The notes beneath the pieces were generated by a model that had not been told where the DNA came from, ran no database searches, and was given only the letters and a program-made list of their open reading frames with translations. A DNA stretch of 8,385 nt from Rhizobiaceae bacterium (lineage in GTDB: Bacteria > Pseudomonadota > Alphaproteobacteria > Rhizobiales > Rhizobiaceae). Each line of letters starts with the position of its first letter. Position 1 is the stretch's first letter. Location of the stretch: contig SCRB01000599.1 of the NCBI GenBank assembly GCA_004299545.1, positions 1 to 8,385 of the forward strand, written 5' to 3'. Shown here one piece after another: positions 7,435 to 8,385 of the stretch. Both the position numbers and the translations under genes were made by a program.

Positions 7435-8385
7435 TCACTGGTCGCCGGTTGCGGGCCCATCCCCCTTCTTTTCCGGATCGGCGCCGAGATTCCCCGTGGC
7501 GTCCGGCGCGCTGGCGGCGCTCGCCTTGTCTTTCTGGAGTTGCCGCCAATGCGCGACATTCTTGTTGTGCTCGGCCAATGTCGCGGAGAAGACATGCCCG
7601 CCCGTGCCGTCGGCGACAAAATAGAGATCGTCGGAACTGGCCGGATGCGCGACGGCCTCAAGCGCGGCGCGGCCGGGATTGTCGATCGGCGTCGGCGGCA
7701 GGCCGTTGATGACATAGGTGTTATAGGGCGTCGATTTTTCCTTGTCCGACTGGTAGATCGGCCGGTCCGCGGGCCGGCCCTTGCCGCCGAACAAGCCATA
7801 GATGATCGTCGGGTCGGATTGCAGCCGCATGCCCTTCTTCAGGCGATTGAGGAAAACGGCGGCGACATGCGGCCGTTCTCCCGGCTTGCCGGTTTCCTTC
7901 TCGACGATCGAAGCCAGGATGACCATTTCCTCGCTGCTTTTGAGTGGCAGATCGGGGCTCCGCTTGTTCCAGATGGACTGGACGATCGCCTTTTGCTCCG
8001 CCATCATCTTGGCGACGACTTCCTTGCGGCTGGTGCCGCGCGTAAAGCGCTGCGTATCCGCGGCGAGACTGCCTTCGGGCGGCAGATCGGCCGGCATGTC
8101 GCCGGTCAGGACATCGTCGGCGGCGATCCTCTCGAAGGCCTGTTCGACCGTCAATCCCTCGGGAATGGTGAGCGAATAAAGGATCGATTTGCCGCTCTTC
8201 AGCAGATCCATGATCTCGTGCATGGAAGCGTCGGGCTTGATCGCGTACTCCCCGGCTTTCAGCAACTTGGCGTTCCCGTAGGCGCGCACTCCGATGGCGA
8301 AAAGGCGGCCGTCGCTGACGAGCCCCTGGTCCTCAAGCGCATTGGCGATCTCGTTGACGCCCGTTTTCGGCTTTACCACGAAGGT
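7435..8385 (-). CDS. mltG: Endolytic transglycosylase MltG, C-terminal part (cut by right edge)
   Basis: MltG (YceG-like) is an inner-membrane enzyme that cleaves nascent glycan strands in the periplasm and so helps end peptidoglycan polymerisation. About 316 residues are visible; the N-terminal membrane anchor lies beyond the right edge. The frame runs through to the edge, and a GTG at 8379 is only an internal Val. From the visible N-terminal side come a LysM-like segment, TIPEGLTVEQ, PEGSLAADTQRFTRGTS, and the catalytic ILASIVEKETG with its Glu codon at 7900-7902. LQSDPTIIYGL, PYNTYVINGLPPTPIDNPG and HVFSATLAEHNKNV follow. The tail is low-complexity (Ala, Asp, Gly, Lys). The usual DTY/DTW of the PEG..DT motif reads DTQ here. 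yicC starts 76 bp downstream. Confidence 0.95.
   Translation of the reverse strand, partial: TFVVKPKTGVNEIANALEDQGLVSDGRLFAIGVRAYGNAKLLKAGEYAIKPDASMHEIMDLLKSGKSILYSLTIPEGLTVEQAFERIAADDVLTGDMPADLPPEGSLAADTQRFTRGTSRKEVVAKMMAEQKAIVQSIWNKRSPDLPLKSSEEMVILASIVEKETGKPGERPHVAAVFLNRLKKGMRLQSDPTIIYGLFGGKGRPADRPIYQSDKEKSTPYNTYVINGLPPTPIDNPGRAALEAVAHPASSDDLYFVADGTGGHVFSATLAEHNKNVAHWRQLQKDKASAASAPDATGNLGADPEKKGDGPATGDQ

Noticed and set aside
7359..7799. Upstream extension of the yicC frame to give a 442-residue protein
   Set aside because: The extra part overlaps mltG in another frame and looks like a shadow. Family N-terminus and Shine-Dalgarno both place the start at 7358.

Overview
The window is a compact, GC-rich chromosomal segment that looks like a member of the Alphaproteobacteria, order Hyphomicrobiales (Rhizobium/Phyllobacterium/Brucella-like). 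The reasons are the purC-purS-purQ-purL-bolA order with PurS and PurQ as separate proteins, the divergently transcribed ATP-synthase zeta subunit (DUF1476), the mltG-yicC-gmk order, and close residue-level agreement with rhizobial PurC, PurL and BolA as I remember them. I ran no searches, and the genus is not resolved. No mobile element, CRISPR array, tRNA or rRNA is visible.

Layout. Positions 1-762 hold two minus-strand genes: a HpcH/HpaI-type aldolase cut by the left edge, and the zeta subunit upstream of it. Positions 763-1024 are a divergent intergenic region that should carry the promoters of the zeta gene (leftward) and the purine cluster (rightward). Positions 1025-5801 are a plus-strand cluster: purC, purS, a candidate 11-codon leader ORF, purQ, a small lipoprotein gene overlapping the end of purQ by ATGA, purL after a strong RNA hairpin, and bolA. 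Positions 5808-8385 are a minus-strand cluster that runs head-on into it. In transcription order this is mltG (5' end beyond the right edge), yicC and gmk. The bolA and gmk stop codons are only 6 bp apart.

How they work together. PurS, PurQ and PurL are the three subunits of the bacterial FGAM synthetase (purine step 4), and PurC makes SAICAR later in the same pathway. Gmk phosphorylates GMP, a downstream product of that pathway, but lies in the opposing cluster. BolA is an iron-sulfur/regulatory partner protein; its usual rhizobial neighbour, the monothiol glutaredoxin gene grxD, is not next to it. MltG terminates peptidoglycan glycan strands and YicC is an RNA endonuclease.

The gene content is ordinary core metabolism. 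The part most worth a second look is the purS-purQ junction. There a micro-ORF with a near-ideal Shine-Dalgarno ends in an ATGA overlap with purQ, which has no good ribosome-binding site of its own, and the micro-ORF's Shine-Dalgarno can pair with a sequence inside the micro-ORF. The hairpin before purL is the second lead.
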